From Apostichopus japonicus (Eukaryota > Echinodermata > Holothuroidea > Aspidochirotida > Stichopodidae), in the NCBI RefSeq assembly GCF_037975245.1, contig NC_092575.1, positions 4,583,501 to 4,647,500 of the forward strand: a DNA stretch of 64,000 nucleotides, written 5' to 3'. Of the stretch, positions 35,031-50,259 are shown in pieces. The stretch's first letter is position 1; each line of letters begins with the position of its first letter. The notes under the pieces are model-generated. The model made no database searches. It worked only from the letters and a program-made list of their open reading frames with translations, and was not told where the DNA came from. The translations under genes and the position numbers were made by a program.

Positions 35031-35839
35031 CACTATCACTCTATCTAGCTCATTGCATATGTCAAGTGGTGTGGGTTACTATGGAATTAGGTACCCTATA
35101 CAGGGTCAGACCTCCATAACGCCCTAATATTGTGATATTATGTATAAATAATGTTTTGATGTCATTCCACTAGTTGAGTGGGAATGAGGGGTGGGGATGA
35201 TTGGAAAGCCCTAATCAGAATATATGCTGTTGCATGTGCTACATTCATACAATTTGATATATTAGAGAGAAAATAGGGATGTACACTGTTATGGCTTTCT
35301 CCTATTGTTTGAGAAAGATTTTTTTTACCATTTCCAACAGCATAGATTAAGGTGATGTATATTAAATGTAATGTCAAAGGGTTTTTTTTTTACTATTAGG
35401 GTCCCAATGTGTGTGAAAATTTAATGAACAGTCTAATATTAATTTTTGACCATCTTATTTCCACCGTTTCAAAGTTTTGTTGTCATTCCAAATTGATGAA
35501 CTGCTTAATCTCAAATACATCAGTGTAGAAAATAACCTTGTCCAACTTTTACAGGCTCCACCCATATGTGGAACCATCATGTGGGGCAAAAGGGGGGGGG
35601 TGTTGCTGGAGGGGGAAACTGGGAAAGCAGCTATATGTAGGTTCTAGGGCTATCATTAGGATCAAATATTTGAAAGCATAGAATTTTATGTGTATTCATC
35701 CTTGTTGAATGGGATGGAGGGTCGGGGAGGGGTGGGGGGTGTCCAATTGACTTGGCTGCCCTATTGGTCGTCTATTTGCTTTTCTCCCTGCTACGTAAAG
35801 TTTGATATGTCCTGAAAATTACAGTTTGTACACTATCAC

Positions 35840-38800
35840 TCTATTTAGATCATTGCATGTGGCAAGTGGTGTGGGTTACTATGGAATCAGGTACCGTATA
35901 CAGGGTCAGACCTCCATAACGCCCTAATAATGTGATATTATGTATAAATAATGTTTTGATGTCATTCCACTAGTTGAGTGGGAATGAGGGGTGGGGATGA
36001 TTGGAAAGCCCTAATCAGAATATATATGCTGTTGCATGTGCTACATTCATACAATTTGATATATTATAGAGAAAATAGGGATGTACACTGTTATGGCTTT
36101 CTCCTATTGTTTGAGAAATTTTTTTTTCACCATTTCCAACAGCATAGATTAAGGTGATGTATATTGAATGTAAAGTAGAATGTTTTTTTTTTTCCCAACT
36201 ATTAGGGTCCCCATAATGTGTGTGAGAATTTAATGAACAGTCTAATATTAATTTTTGACCATCTTATTTCCACCATTTCAAAGTTTTGTTGTCATTCCAA
36301 ATTGATGAACTGCTTAATCTCAAATACATCAGTGTAGAAAATAGCCTTGTCCAACTTTTACAGGCTCCACCCATATGTGGAACCATCATGTGGGGCAAAA
36401 GGGGGGGGGGATTGCTGGAGGGGGAAACTGGGAAAGCAGCTATATGTAGGTTCTAGGGCTATCATTAGGATCAAATATTTGAAAGCATAGGATTTTATGT
36501 GTATTCATCCTTGTTGAATGGGATGGAGGGTCGAGGAGGGTTGGGGGGGGGGTCCAAGTGACTTGCGTGCCCTCTTGGTCGTCTATTTGCTTTTCTACCT
36601 GCTACGTAAAGTTTGATATGTCCTGAAAATTACAGTTTGTACACTATCACTCTATCTAGCTCATTGCATGTGGCAAGTGGTGTGGGTCACTATGGAATCA
36701 GGTACCGTATACAGGGTCAGACCTCCATAACGCCCTAACATTGTGATATTATGTATAAATAATGTTTTGATGTCATTCCACTAGTTGAGTGGGAATGAGG
36801 GGTGGGGATGATTGGAAAGCCCTAATCAGAATATATGCTATTGCATGTGCTACATTCATACAATTTGATATATTAGAGAGAAAATAGGGATGTACACTGT
36901 TATGGCTTTCTCCTATTGTTTGAGAAAGATTTTTTTTACCATTTCCAACAGCATAGATTAAGGTGATGTATATTAAATGTAATGTCAAAGGTTTTTTTTT
37001 TGTACTATTATGGTCCCAATGTGTGTGAGAATTTAATGGACAGTCTAATATTAATTTTTGACCATCTTATTTTCACCGTTTCAAAGTTTTGATGTCATTC
37101 CAAATTGGTGAACTGCTTAATCTCAAATACATCAGTGTAGAAAATTACCTCGTCCAACTTTTACAGGCTCCACCCATATGTGGAACCATCATGTGGGGCA
37201 AAAAGGGAGGGGGGTTGCTAGAGGGGGAAACTGGGAAAGCAGCTATATGTAGGTTAGAGCTATCATTAGGATCAAATATTTGAAAGCATAGGATTTTATG
37301 TGTATTCATCCTTGTTGAATGGGATGGAGGTTTGGGGAGGGGTGGGGGGTGTCCAGTTGACTTGGCTGCCCTATTGGTCGTCTATTTGCTTTTCTCCCTG
37401 CTACGTAAAGTTTGATATGTCCTGAAAATTACAGTTTGTACACTATCACTCTATCTAGCTCATTGCATATGTCAAGTGGTGTGGGTTACTATGGAATTAG
37501 GTACCCTATACAGGGTCAGACCTCCAGAACGCCCTAATATTGTGATATTATGTATAAATAATGTTTTGATGTCATTCCACTAGTTGAGTGGGGATGAGGG
37601 GTGGGGATGATTGGAAAGCCCTCATCAGAATATATGCTGTTGCATGTGCTACATTCATACAATTTGATATATTAGAGAGAAAATAGGGATGTACACTGTT
37701 ATGGCTTTCTCCTATTGTTTGAGAAAGATTTTTTTTACCATTTCCAACAGCATAGATTAAGGTGATGTATATTAAATGTAATGTAGAAGGTTTTTTTTTT
37801 TTACTATTAGGGTCCCTAAATGTGTGTGAGAATTTAATGAACAGTCTAATATTAATTTTTGACCATCTTATTTTCACCGTTTCAAAGTTTTGATGTCATT
37901 CCAAATTGGTGAACTGCTTAATCTCAAATACAACAGTGTAGAAAATTACCTTGTCCAACTTTTACAGGCTCCACCCATATGTGGAACCATCATGTGGGGC
38001 AAAAGGGGGGGGGGGTTGCTAGAGGGGGAAACTGGGAAAGCAGCTATATGTAGGTTAGAGCTATCATTAGGATCAAATATTTGAAAGCATAGGATTTTAT
38101 GTGTATTCATCCTTGTTGAATGGGATGGAGAGTCGGGGAGGGGAGAGAGGGGGTCCAAGTGACTTGCGTGCCCTCTTGGTCGTCTATTTGCTTTTCTACC
38201 TGCTACGTAAAGTTTGATATGTCTTGAAAATTACAGTTTGTACACTATCACTCTATTTAGATCATTGCATGTGGCAAGTGGTGTGGGTTACTATGGAATC
38301 AGGTACCGTATACAGGGTCAGACCTCCATAACGCCCTAATAATGTGATATTATGTATAAATAATGTTTTGATGTCATTCCACTAGTTGAGTGGGAATGAG
38401 GGGTGGGGATGATTGGAAAGCCCTAATCAGAATATATATGCTGTTGCATGTGCTACATTCATACAATTTGATATATTATAGAGAAAATAGGGATGTACAC
38501 TGTTATGGCTTTCTCCTATTGGTTGAGAAATTTTTTTTTTCACCATTTCCAACAGCATAGATTAAGGTGATGTATATTGAATGTAAAGTTTGTTTTTTCA
38601 AACATTTTTCAAACATTCAAACAAACAACAAATTTCAAAAAAAATGTTTTTTTTTTCCCCAACTATTAGGGTCCCCATAATGTGTGTGAGAATTTAATGA
38701 ACAGTCTAATATTAATTTTTTACCATCTTATTTCCACCGTTTCAAAGTTTTGTTGTCATTCCAAATTGATGAACTGCTTAATCTCAAATACATCAGTGTA

Positions 38801-41510
38801 GAAAATAGCCTTGTCCAACTTTTACAGGCTCCATCCATATGTGGAACCATCATGTGGGGCAAAAGGGGGGGGGTGTTGCTGGAGGGGGAAACTGGGAAAG
38901 CAGCTATATGTAGGTTCTAGGGCTATCATTAGGATCAAATATTTGAAAGCATAGGATTTTATGTGTATTCATCCTTGTTGAATGGGATGGAGGGTCGAGG
39001 AGGGTTGGGGGGGGGGGTGTCCAAGTGACTTGCGTGCCCTCTTGGTCGTCTATTTGCTTTTCTACCTGCTACGTAAAGTTTGATATGTCCTGAAAATTAC
39101 AGTTTGTACACTATCACTCTATCTAGCTCATTGCATGTGGCAAGTGGTGTGGGTCACTATGGAATCAGGTACCGTATACAGGGTCAGACCTCCAAAACGC
39201 CCTAACATTGTGATATTATGTATAAATAATGTTTTGATGTCATTCCACTAGTTGAGTGGGAATGAGGGGTGGGGATGATTGGAAAGCCCTAATCAGAATA
39301 TATGCTATTGCATGTGCTACATTCATACAATTTGATATATTAGAGAGAAAATAGGGATGTACACTGTTATGGCTTTCTCCTATTGTTTGAGAAAGATTTT
39401 TTTTACTATTTCCAACAGCATAGATTAAGGTGATGTATATTAAATCCAATGTCAAAGGTTTTTTTTTTGTACTATTATGGTCCCAATGTGTGTGAGAATT
39501 TAATGAACAGTCTAATATTAATTTTTGACCATCTTATTTTCACCGTTTCAAAGTTTTGATGTCATTCCAAATTGGTGAACTGCTTAATCTCAAATACATC
39601 AGTGTAGAAAATTACCTCGTCCAACTTTTACAGGCTCCACCCATATGTGGAACCATCATGTGGGGCAAAAAGGGAGGGGGGTTGCTAGAGGGGGAAACTG
39701 GGAAAGCAGCTATATGTAGGTTAGAGCTATCATTAGGATCAAATATTTGAAAGCATAGGATTTTATGTGTATTCATCCTTGTTGAATGGGATGGAGGGTT
39801 GGGGAGGGGTGGGGGGTGTCCAGTTGACTTGGCTGCCCTATTGGTCGTCTATTTGCTTTTCTCCCTGCTACGTAAAGTTTGATATGTCCTGAAAATTACA
39901 GTTTGTACACTATCACTCTATCTAGCTCATTGCATATGTCAAGTGGTGTGGGTTACTATGGAATTAGGTACCCTATACAGGGTCAGACCTCCAGAACGCC
40001 CTAATATTGTGATATTATGTATAAATAATGTTTTGATGTCATTCCACTAGTTGAGTGGGGATGAGGGGTGGGGATGATTGGAAAGCCCTCATCAGAATAT
40101 ATGCTGTTGCATGTGCTACATTCATACAATTTGATATATTAGAGAGAAAATAGGGATGTACACTGTTATGGCTTTCTCCTATTGTTTGAGAAAGATTTTT
40201 TTTTTACCATTTCCAACAGCATAGATTAAGGTGATGTATATTAAATGTAATGTCAAAGGTTTTTTTTTCACTATTAGGGTCCCAATGTGTGTGAGAATTG
40301 AATGAACAGTCTAATATTAATTTTTGACCATCTTATTTTCACCGTTTCAAAGTTTTGATGTCATTCCAAATTGGTGAACTGCTTAATCTCAAATACATCA
40401 GTGTAGAAAATGATCTTGTCCAACTTTTACAGGCTCCACCCATACGTGGAACCATCATGTGGGGCAAAAGGGGGGGGGTTGCTAGAGGGGGAAACTGGGA
40501 AAGCAGCTATATGTAGGTTAGAGCTATCATTAGGATCAAATATTTGAAAGCATAGGATTTTATGTGTATTCATCCTTGTTGAATGGGATGGAGGGTCGGG
40601 GAGGGGTGGGGGGGCCCAAGTGACTTGCGTGCCCTCTTGGTCGTCTATTTGCTTTTCTACCTGCTACGTAAAGTTTGATATGTCCTGAAAATTACAGTTT
40701 GTACACTATCACACTATCTAGATCATTGCATGTGGCAAGTGGTGTGGGTTACTATGGAATCAGGTACCCTATACAGGGTCAGACCTCCATAACGCCCTAA
40801 TATTGTGATATTATGTATAAATAATGTTTTGATGTCATTCCACTACTTGAGTGGGAATGAGGGGTGGGGATGATTGGAAAGCCCTAATCAGAATATATGC
40901 TGTTGCATGTGCTACATTCATACAATTTGATATATTATAGAGAAAATAGGGATGTACACTGTTATTGCTTTCTCCTATTGTTTGAGAAAGATTTTTTTTA
41001 CCATTTCCAACAGCATAGATTAAGGTGATGTATAGTAAATGTAATGTCAAAGGTTTTTTTTTTTTACTATTAGGGTCCCTAAATGTGTGTGAGAATTTAA
41101 TGAACAGTCTAATATTAGTTTTTGACCATCTTATTTTCACCGTTTCAAAGTTTTGATGTCATTCCAAATTGATGAACTGCTTAATCTCAAATACATCAGT
41201 GTAGAAAATAACCTTGTCCAACTTTTACAGGCTCCACCCATATGTGGAACCATCATGTGGGGCAAAAGGGGGGGTGTTGCTGGAGGGGGAAACTGGGAAA
41301 GCAGCTATATGTATGTTCTAGGGCTATCATTAGGATCAAATATTTGAAAGCATAGGATTTTATGTGTATTCATCCTTGTTGAATGGGATGGAGGGTCGGG
41401 GAGGGGGGAGGGGGGGTCCAATTGACTTGGCTGCCCTCTTGGTCGTCTATTTGCTTTTCTCCCTGCTACGTAAAGTTTGATATGTCCTGAAAATTACAGT
41501 TTGTACACTA
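35840..41510 (+). repeat. higher-order block A, copy 2 (about 7 units)
   Basis: Second copy of the block at 28560-35030, one unit shorter. One intervening unit (35030-35840) separates the copies. Shared variants include TGTATAGTAAATG in the unit before 41175 and AGGGGGGAGGGGGGGTCC after it, both also seen at the matching place in copy 1. Confidence 0.75.
38588..38648 (+). repeat. 60-bp AT-rich insertion inside a satellite unit, copy 2
   Basis: Same insertion as at 32108, nearly identical. Its presence in only two of about 48 units, at the 6.48-kb offset, marks the higher-order duplication. Confidence 0.85.
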
Positions 41511-44500
41511 TCACTCTATTTAGATCATTGCATGTGGCAAGTGGTGTGGGTTACTATGGAATCAGGTACCGTATACAGGGTCAGACCTCCATAAACGCCC
41601 TAAGAATGTGATATTATGTATAAATAATGTTTTGATGTCATTCCACTAGTTGAGTGGGAATGAGGGGTGGGGATGATTGGAAAGCCCTAATCAGAATATA
41701 TATGCTGTTGCATGTGCTACATTCATACAATTTGATATATTAGAGAGAAAATAGGGATGTACACTGATATGGCTTTCTCCTATTGTTTGAGAAATTTTTT
41801 TTTTCACCATTTCCAACAGCATAGATTAAGGTGATGTATATTAAATGTAAAGTAGAATGTTTTTTTTTTTCCCCAACTATTAGGGTCCCCATAATGTGTG
41901 TGAGAATTTAATGAACAGTCTAATATTAGTTTTTGACCATCTTATTTCCACCTTTTCAAAGTTTCGATGTCATTCCAAATTGATGAACTGCTTAATCTCA
42001 AATACATCAGTGTAGAAAATAACCTTGTCCAACTTTTACAGGCTCCACCCATATGTGGAACCATCATGTGGGGCAAAAGGGGGGGGGGTGTTGCTGGAGG
42101 GGGAAACTGGGAAAGCAGCTATATGTAGGTTCTAGGGCTATCATTAGGATCAAATATTTGAAAGCATAGAATTTTATGTGTATTCATCCTTGTTGAATGG
42201 GATGGAGGGTCGGGGAGTGGTGGGGGGTGTCCAATTGACTTGGCTGCCCTATTGGTCGTCTATTTGCTTTTCTCCCTGCTACGTAAAGTTTGATATGTCC
42301 TGAAAATTACAGTTTGTACACTATCACTCTATTTAGATCATTGCATGTGGCAAGTGGTGTGGGTTACTATGGAATCAGGTACCGTATACAGGGTCAGACC
42401 TCCATAAACGCCCTAAGAATGTGATATTATGTATAAATAATGTTTTGATGTCATTCCACTAGTTGAGTGGGAATGAGGGGTGGGGATGATTGGAAAGCCC
42501 TAATCAGAATATATATGCTGTTGCATGTGCTACATTCATACAATTTGATATATTATAGAGAAAATAGGGATGTACACTGATATGGCTTTCTCCTATTGTT
42601 TGAGAAATTTTTTTTTTCACCATTTCCAACAGCATAGATTAAGGTGATGTATATTAAATGTAATGTCAAAGGGTTTTTTTTTTACTATAAGGGTCCCAAT
42701 GTGTGTGAGAATTTAATGAACAGTCTAATATTAATTTTTGACCATCTTATTTCCACCATTTCAAAGTTTTGTTGTCATTCCAAATTGATGAACTGCTTAA
42801 TCTCAAATACATCAGTGTAGAAAATAGCCTTGTCCAACTTTTACAGGCTCCACCCATATGTGGAACCATCATGTGGGGCAAAAGGGGGGGGGTGTTGCTG
42901 GAGGGGGAAACTGGGAAAGCAGCTATATGTAGGTTCTAGGGCTATCATTAGGATCAAATATTTGAAAGCATAGGATTTTATGTGTATTCATCCTTGTTGA
43001 ATGGGATGGAGGGTCGAGGAGGGTTGGGGGGGGGGTCCAAGTGACTTCCGTGCCCTCTTGGTCGTCTATTTGCTTTTCTACCTGCTACGTAAAGTTTGAT
43101 ATGTCCTGAAAATTACAGTTTGTACACTATCACTCTATCTAGCTCATTGCATGTGGCAAGTGGTGTGGGTCACTATGGAATCAGGTACCGTATACAGGGT
43201 CAGACCTCCATAACGCCCTAACATTGTGATATTATGTATAAATAATGTTTTGATGTCATTCCACTAGTTGAGTGGGAATGAGGGGTGGGGATGATTGGAA
43301 AGCCCTAATCAGAATATATGCTATTGCATGTGCTACATTCATACAATTTGATATATTAGAGAGAAAATAGGGATGTACACTGTTATGGCTTTCTCCTATT
43401 GTTTGAGAAAGATTTTTTTTTACCATTTCCAACAGCATAGATTAAGGTGATGTATATTAAATGTAATGTCAAAGGGTTTTTTTTCACTATTAGGGTCCCA
43501 ATGTGTGTGAGAATTTAATGAACAGTCTAATATTAATTTTTGACCATCTTATTTTCACCGTTTCAAAGTTTTGATGTCATTCCAAATTGGTGAACTGCTT
43601 AATCTCAAATACAACAGTGTAGAAAATTACCTTGTCCAACTTTTACAGGCTCCACCCATATGTGGAACCATTATGTGGGGCAAAAGGGGGGGGGGTTGCT
43701 AGAGGGGGAAACTGGGAAAGCAGCTATATGTAGGTTAGAGCTATCATTAGGATCAAATATTTGAAAGCATAGGATTTTATGTGTATTCATCCTTGTTGAA
43801 TGGGATGGAGGGTCGGGGAGGGGTGCCCAAGTGACTTGCGTGCCCTCTTGGTCGTCTATTTGCTTTTCTACCTGCTACGTAAAGTTTGATATGTCTTGAA
43901 AATTACAGTTTGTACACTATCACACTATCTAGCTCATTGCATGTGGCAAGTGGTGTGGGTTACTATGGAATCAGGTACCCTATACAGGGTCAGACCTCCA
44001 TAACGCCCTAACATTGTGATATTATGTATAAATAATGTTTTGATGTCATTCCACTAGTTGAGTGGGAATGAGGGGTGGGGATGATTGGAAAGCCCTAATC
44101 AGAATATATATGCTGTTGCATGTGCTGCATTCATACAATTTGATATATTAGAGAGAAAATAGGGATGTACACTGTTATGGTTTTCTCCTATTGTGTGAGA
44201 AAGATTTTTTTACCATTTCCAACAGCATAGATTAAGGTGATGTATATTAAATGTAAAGTAGAAGGTTTTTTTTCCAACTATTAGGGTCCCCATAATGTGT
44301 GTGAGAATTTAATGAACAGTCTAATATTAATTTTTGACCATCTTATTTTCACCTTTTCAAAGTTTTGATGTCATTCCAAATTGGTGAACTGCTTAATCTC
44401 AAATACAACAGTGTAGAAAATTACCTTGTCCAACTTTTACAGGCTCCACCCATATGTGGAACCATCATGTGGGGCAAAAGGGAGGGGGGTTGCTAGAGGG

Positions 44501-47500
44501 GGAAACTGGGAAAGCAGCTATATGTAGGTTAGAGCTATCATTAGGATCAAATATTTGAAAGCATAGGATTTTATGTGTATTCATCCTTGTTGAATGGGAT
44601 GGAGGGTCGGGGAGGGGTGGGGGGTGTCCAATTGATTTGCGTGCCCTATTGGTCGTCTATTTGCTTTTCTCCCTGCTACGTAAAGTTTGATATGTCCTGA
44701 AAATAACAGTTTGTACACTATTACTCTATCTAGCTCATTGCATATGTCAAGTGGTGTGGGTTACTATGGAATTAGGTACCCTATACAGGGTCAGACCTCC
44801 ATAACGCCCTAATATTGTGATATTATGTATAAATAATGGTTTGATGTCATTCCACTAGTTGAGTGGGAATGAGGGGTGGGGATGATTGGAAAGCCCTAAT
44901 CAGAATATATGCTGTTGCATGTGCTACATTCATACAATTTGATATATTAGAGAGAAAATAGGGATGTACACTGTTATGGCTTTCTCCTATTGTTTGAGAA
45001 AGATTTATTTTACCATTTCCAACAGCATAGATTAAGGTGATGTGTATTAAATGTAGAGTAGAAGGTTTTTTTTTTCAATTATTAGGGTCCCCATAATGTG
45101 TGTGAGAATTTAATGAACAGTCTAATATTAATTTTTGACCATCTTATTTTCACCGTTTCAAAGTTTTGATGTCATTCCAAATTGGTGAACTGCTTAATCT
45201 CAAATACATCAGTGTAGAAAATAACCTTGTCCAACTTTACACGCTCCACCCATATGTGGAACCATCATGTGGGGCAAAAGGGGGGCGGGATGTTGCTGGG
45301 GGGGGGAACTGGGAAAGCAGCTATATGTAGGTTCTAGGGCTATCATTAGGATCAAATATTTGAAAGCATAGGATTTTATGTGTATTCATCCTTGTTGAAT
45401 GGGATGGAGGGTAGGGGAGGGGTGGGGGTGTCCAATTGACTTGGCTGCCCTCTTGGTCGTCTATTTGCTTTTCTACCTGCTACGTAAGTTTGATATGTCC
45501 TGAAAATTACAGTTTGTACACTATCACTCTATCTAGATCATTGCATGTGGCAAGTGGTGTGGGTTACTATGGAATCAGGTACCGTATACAGGATCAGACC
45601 TCCATAACGCCCTAATAATGTGATATTATGTATAAATAATGTTTTGATGTCATTTCACTAGTTGAGTGGGAATGAGGGGTGGGGATGATTGGAAAGCCCT
45701 AATCAGAATATATATGCTGTTGCATGTGCTGTATTCATACAATTTGATATATCATAGAGAAAATAGGGATGTACACTGTTATGGCTTTCTCCTATTGTTT
45801 GAGAAAGATTTTTTTTTACCATTTCCAACAGCATAGATTAAGGTGATGTATATTAAATGTAATGTCAAAGGTTTTTTTTTTCAAGTATTAGGGTCCCAAT
45901 GTGTGTGAGAATTTAATGAACAGTCTAATATTAATTTTTGACCATCTTATTTTCACCGTTTCAAAGTTTCGATGTCATTCCAAATTGATGAACTGCTTAA
46001 TCTCAAATACATCAGAGTAGAAAATGATCATGTCCAACTTTTACAGGCTCCACCCATATGTGGAACCATAATGTTGGGCAAAAGGGGGGGGGGGGGGGGA
46101 TTGCTGAAGGGGGAAACTGGGAAAGCAGCTATATGTAGGTTAGAGCTATCATTAGGATCAAATATTTGAAAGCATAGGATTTTATGTGTATTCATCCTTG
46201 TTGAATGGGATGGAGAGTCGGGGAGGGGAGAGGGGGGGTCCAATTGACTTGGCTGCCCTATTGGTCGTCTATTTGCTTTTCTCCCTGCTACGTAAAGTTT
46301 GATATGTCCTGAAAATTACAGTTTGTACACTATCACTCTATCTAGATCATTGCATATGTCAAGTGGTGTGGGTTACTATGGAATTAGGTACCCTATACAG
46401 GGTCAGACCTCCATAACGCCCTAATATTGTGATATTATGTATAAATAATGTTTTGATGTCATTCCACTAGTTGAGTGGGAATGAGGGGTGGGGATGATTG
46501 GAAAGCCCTAATCAGAATATATATGCTGTTGCATGTGCTGTATTCATACAATTTGTTATATCATAGAGAAAATAGGGATGTACACTGTTATGGCTTTCTC
46601 CTATTGTTTGAGAAAGATTTTTTTTACCATTTCCAACAGCATAGATTAAGGTGATGTATATTAAATGTAATGTCAAAGGTTTTTTTTTTCAACTATTAGG
46701 GTCCAAATGTGTGTGAGAATTTAATGAACAGTCTAATATTAATTTTTGACCATCTTATTTTCACCGTTTCAAAGTTTCGATGTCATTCCAAATTGATGAA
46801 CTGCTTAATCTCAAATGCATCAGTGTAGAAAATGATCTTGTCCAACTTTTACAGGCTCCACCCATATGTGGAACCATAATGTTGGGCAAAAGGGACAGGG
46901 GGGGGGTTGCTGGAGGGGGAAACTGGGAAAGCAGCTATATGTAGGTTAGAGCTATCATTAGGATCAAATATTTGAAAGCATAGGATTTTATGTGTATTCA
47001 TCCTTGTTGAATGGGATGGAGGGTCGGGGAGGGGTGGGGGGTGTCCAATTGACTTGGCTGCCCTATTGGTCGTCTATTTGCTTTCTACCTGCTACGTAAA
47101 TTTTGATATGTCCTGAAAATTACAGTTTGTACACTATCACTCTATCTAGATCATTGCATGTGGCAAGTGGTGTGGGTGACTATGGAATCAGGTACCGTAT
47201 ACAGGGTCAGACCTCCATAACGCCCTAATAATGTGATATTATGTATAAATAATGTTTTGATGTCATTTCACTAGTTGAGTGGGAATGAGGGGTGGGGATG
47301 ATTGGAAAGCCCTAATCAGAATATATATGCTGTTGCATGTGCTGTATTCATACAATTTGATATATCATAGAGAAAATAGGGATGTACACTGTTATGGCTT
47401 TCTCCTATTGTTTGAGAATTTTTTTTTTACCATATCCAACAGCATAGATTAAGGTGATGTATATTAAATGTAAAGTAGAAGGGTTTTTTTTCCAACTATT

Positions 47501-50259
47501 AGGGTCCCCATAATGTGTGTGAGAATTGAATGAACAGTCTAATATTAATTTTTGACCATCTTATTTCCACCTTTTCAAAGTTTTGATGTCATTCCAAATT
47601 GATGAACTGCTTAATCTCAAATGCATCAGTGTAGAAAATGATCTTGTCCAACTTTTACAGGCTCCACCCATATGTGGAACCATAATGTTGGGCAAAAGGG
47701 AGGGGGGGGGGTTGCTGGAGGGGGAAACTGGGAAAGCAGCTATATGTAGGTTAGAGCTATCATTAGGATCAAATATTTGAAAGCATAGGATTTTATGTGT
47801 ATTCATCCTTGTTGAATGGGATGGAGGGTCGGGGAGGGGTGGGGGGTGTCCAATTGACTTGGCTGCCCTATTGGTCTTCTATTTGCTTTTCTACCTGCTA
47901 CGTAAAGTTTGATATGTCCTGAAAATTACAGTTTGTACACTATCACTCTATCTAGATCATTGCATGTGGCAAGTGGTGTGGGTTACTATGGAATCAGGTA
48001 CCGTATACAGGGTCAGACCTCCATAACGCCCTAATAATGTGATATTATGTATAAATAATGTTTTGATGTCATTTCACTAGTTGAGTGGGAATGAGGGGTG
48101 GGGATGATTGGAAAGCCCTAATCAGAATATATATGCTGTTGCATGTGCTGTATTCATACAACTTGATATATCATAGAGAAAATAGGGATGTACACTGTTA
48201 TGGCTTTCTCCTATTGTTTGAGAAAGATTTTTTTTACCATTTCCAACAGCATAGATTAAGGTGATGTATATTAAATGTAAAGTAGAAGGTTTTTTTTCCA
48301 ACTATTAGGGTCCCCATAATGTGTGTGAGAATTTAATGAACAGTCTAATATTAATTTTTGACCATCTTATTTTCACCGTTTCAAAGTTTTGATGTCATTG
48401 CAAATTGATGAACTGCTTAATCTCAAATGCATCAGTGTAGAAAATGATCTTGTCCAACTTTTACAGGCTCCACCCATATGTGGAACCATAATGTTGGGCA
48501 ATAGGGAGGGGGGGGGGGGGGGGTTGCTGGAGGGGGAAACTGGGAAAGCAGCTATATGTAGGTTAGAGCTATCATTAGGATCAAATATTTGGGATTTTAT
48601 GTGTATTCATCCTTGTTGAATGGGATGGAGGGTCGGGGAGGGGTGGGGGGTGTCCAATTGACTTGGCTGCCCTATTGGTCGTCTATTTGCTTTTCTACCT
48701 GCTACGTAAAGTTTGATATGTCCTGAAAATTACAGTTTGTACACTATCACTCTATCTAGATCATTGCATGTGGCAAGTGGTGTGGGTTACTATGGAATCA
48801 GGTACCGTATACAGGGTCAGACCTCCATAACGCCCTAATAATGTGATATTATGTATAAATAATGTTTTGATGTCATTTCACTAGTTGAGTGGGAATGAGG
48901 GGTGGGGATGATTGGAAAGCCCTAATCAGAATATATATGCTGTTGCAAGTGCTGTATTCATACAATTTGATATATCATAGAGAAAATAGGGATGTACACT
49001 GTTATGGCTTTCTCCTATTGTTTGAGAAAGATTTTTTTACCATTTCAAACAGCATAGATTAAGGTGATGTATATTAAATGTAAAGTAGAAGGTTTTTTTT
49101 CTCCAACTATTAGGGTCCCCATAATGTGTGTGAGAATTTAATGAACAGTCTAATATTAATTTTTGACCATCTTATTTTCACCGTTTCAAAGTTTTGATGT
49201 CATTCCAAATTGATGAACTGCTTAATCTCAAATACATCAGTGTAGAAAATGATCTTGTCCAACTTTTACAGGCTCAACCCATATGTGGAACCATAATGTT
49301 GGGCAAAAGGGGGGGGGGGGATTGCTGAAGGGGGAAACTGGGAAAGCAGCTATGTGTAGGTTAGAGCTATCATTAGGATCAAATATTTGAAAGCATAGGA
49401 TTTTATGTGTATTCATCCTTGTTGAATGGGATGGAGGGTAGGGGAGGGGTGGGGGGTGTCCAATTGACTTGGCTGCCCTATTGGTCATCTATTTCCTTTT
49501 CTACCTGCTACGTAAAGTTTGATATGTCCTGAAAATTACAGTTTGTACACTATCACTCTATCTAGATCATTGCATGGGGCAAGTGGTGTGGGTCACTATG
49601 GAATCAGGTACCGTATACAGGGTCAGACCCTCATAACGCCCTAATAATGTGATATTATGTATAAATAATGTTTTGATGTCATTCCACTAGTTGAGTGGGA
49701 ATGAGGGGTGGGGATGATTGGAAAGCCCTAATCAGAATATATATGCTGTTGTATGTGCTGTATTCATATAATTTGATATATTATAGAGAAAATAGGGATG
49801 TACACTGTTATGGCTTTCTCCTATTGTTTGAGAAAGATTTTTTCACCATTTCCAACAGCATAGATTAAGGTGATGTATATTAAATGTAAAGTAGAAGGTT
49901 TTTTTTTTCAACTATTAGGGTCCCAATGTGTGTGAGAATTAATGAACAGCCTAATATTAATTTTTGACCATCTTATTTTCACCGTTTCAAAGTTTTGATG
50001 TCATTCCAAATTGATGAACTGCTTAATCTCAAATGCATCAGTGTAGAAAATGATCTTGTCCAACTTTTACAGGCTCCACCCATATGTGGAACCATAGTGT
50101 TGGGCAAAAGGGAGGGGGGGGGGGATTGCTGGAGGGGGAAACTGGGAAAGCAGCTATATGTAGGTTAGAGCTATCATTAGGATCAAATATTTGGGATTTT
50201 ATGTGTATTCATCCTTGTTGAATGGGATGGAGGGTCGGGGAGGGGTGGGGGGTGTCCAA

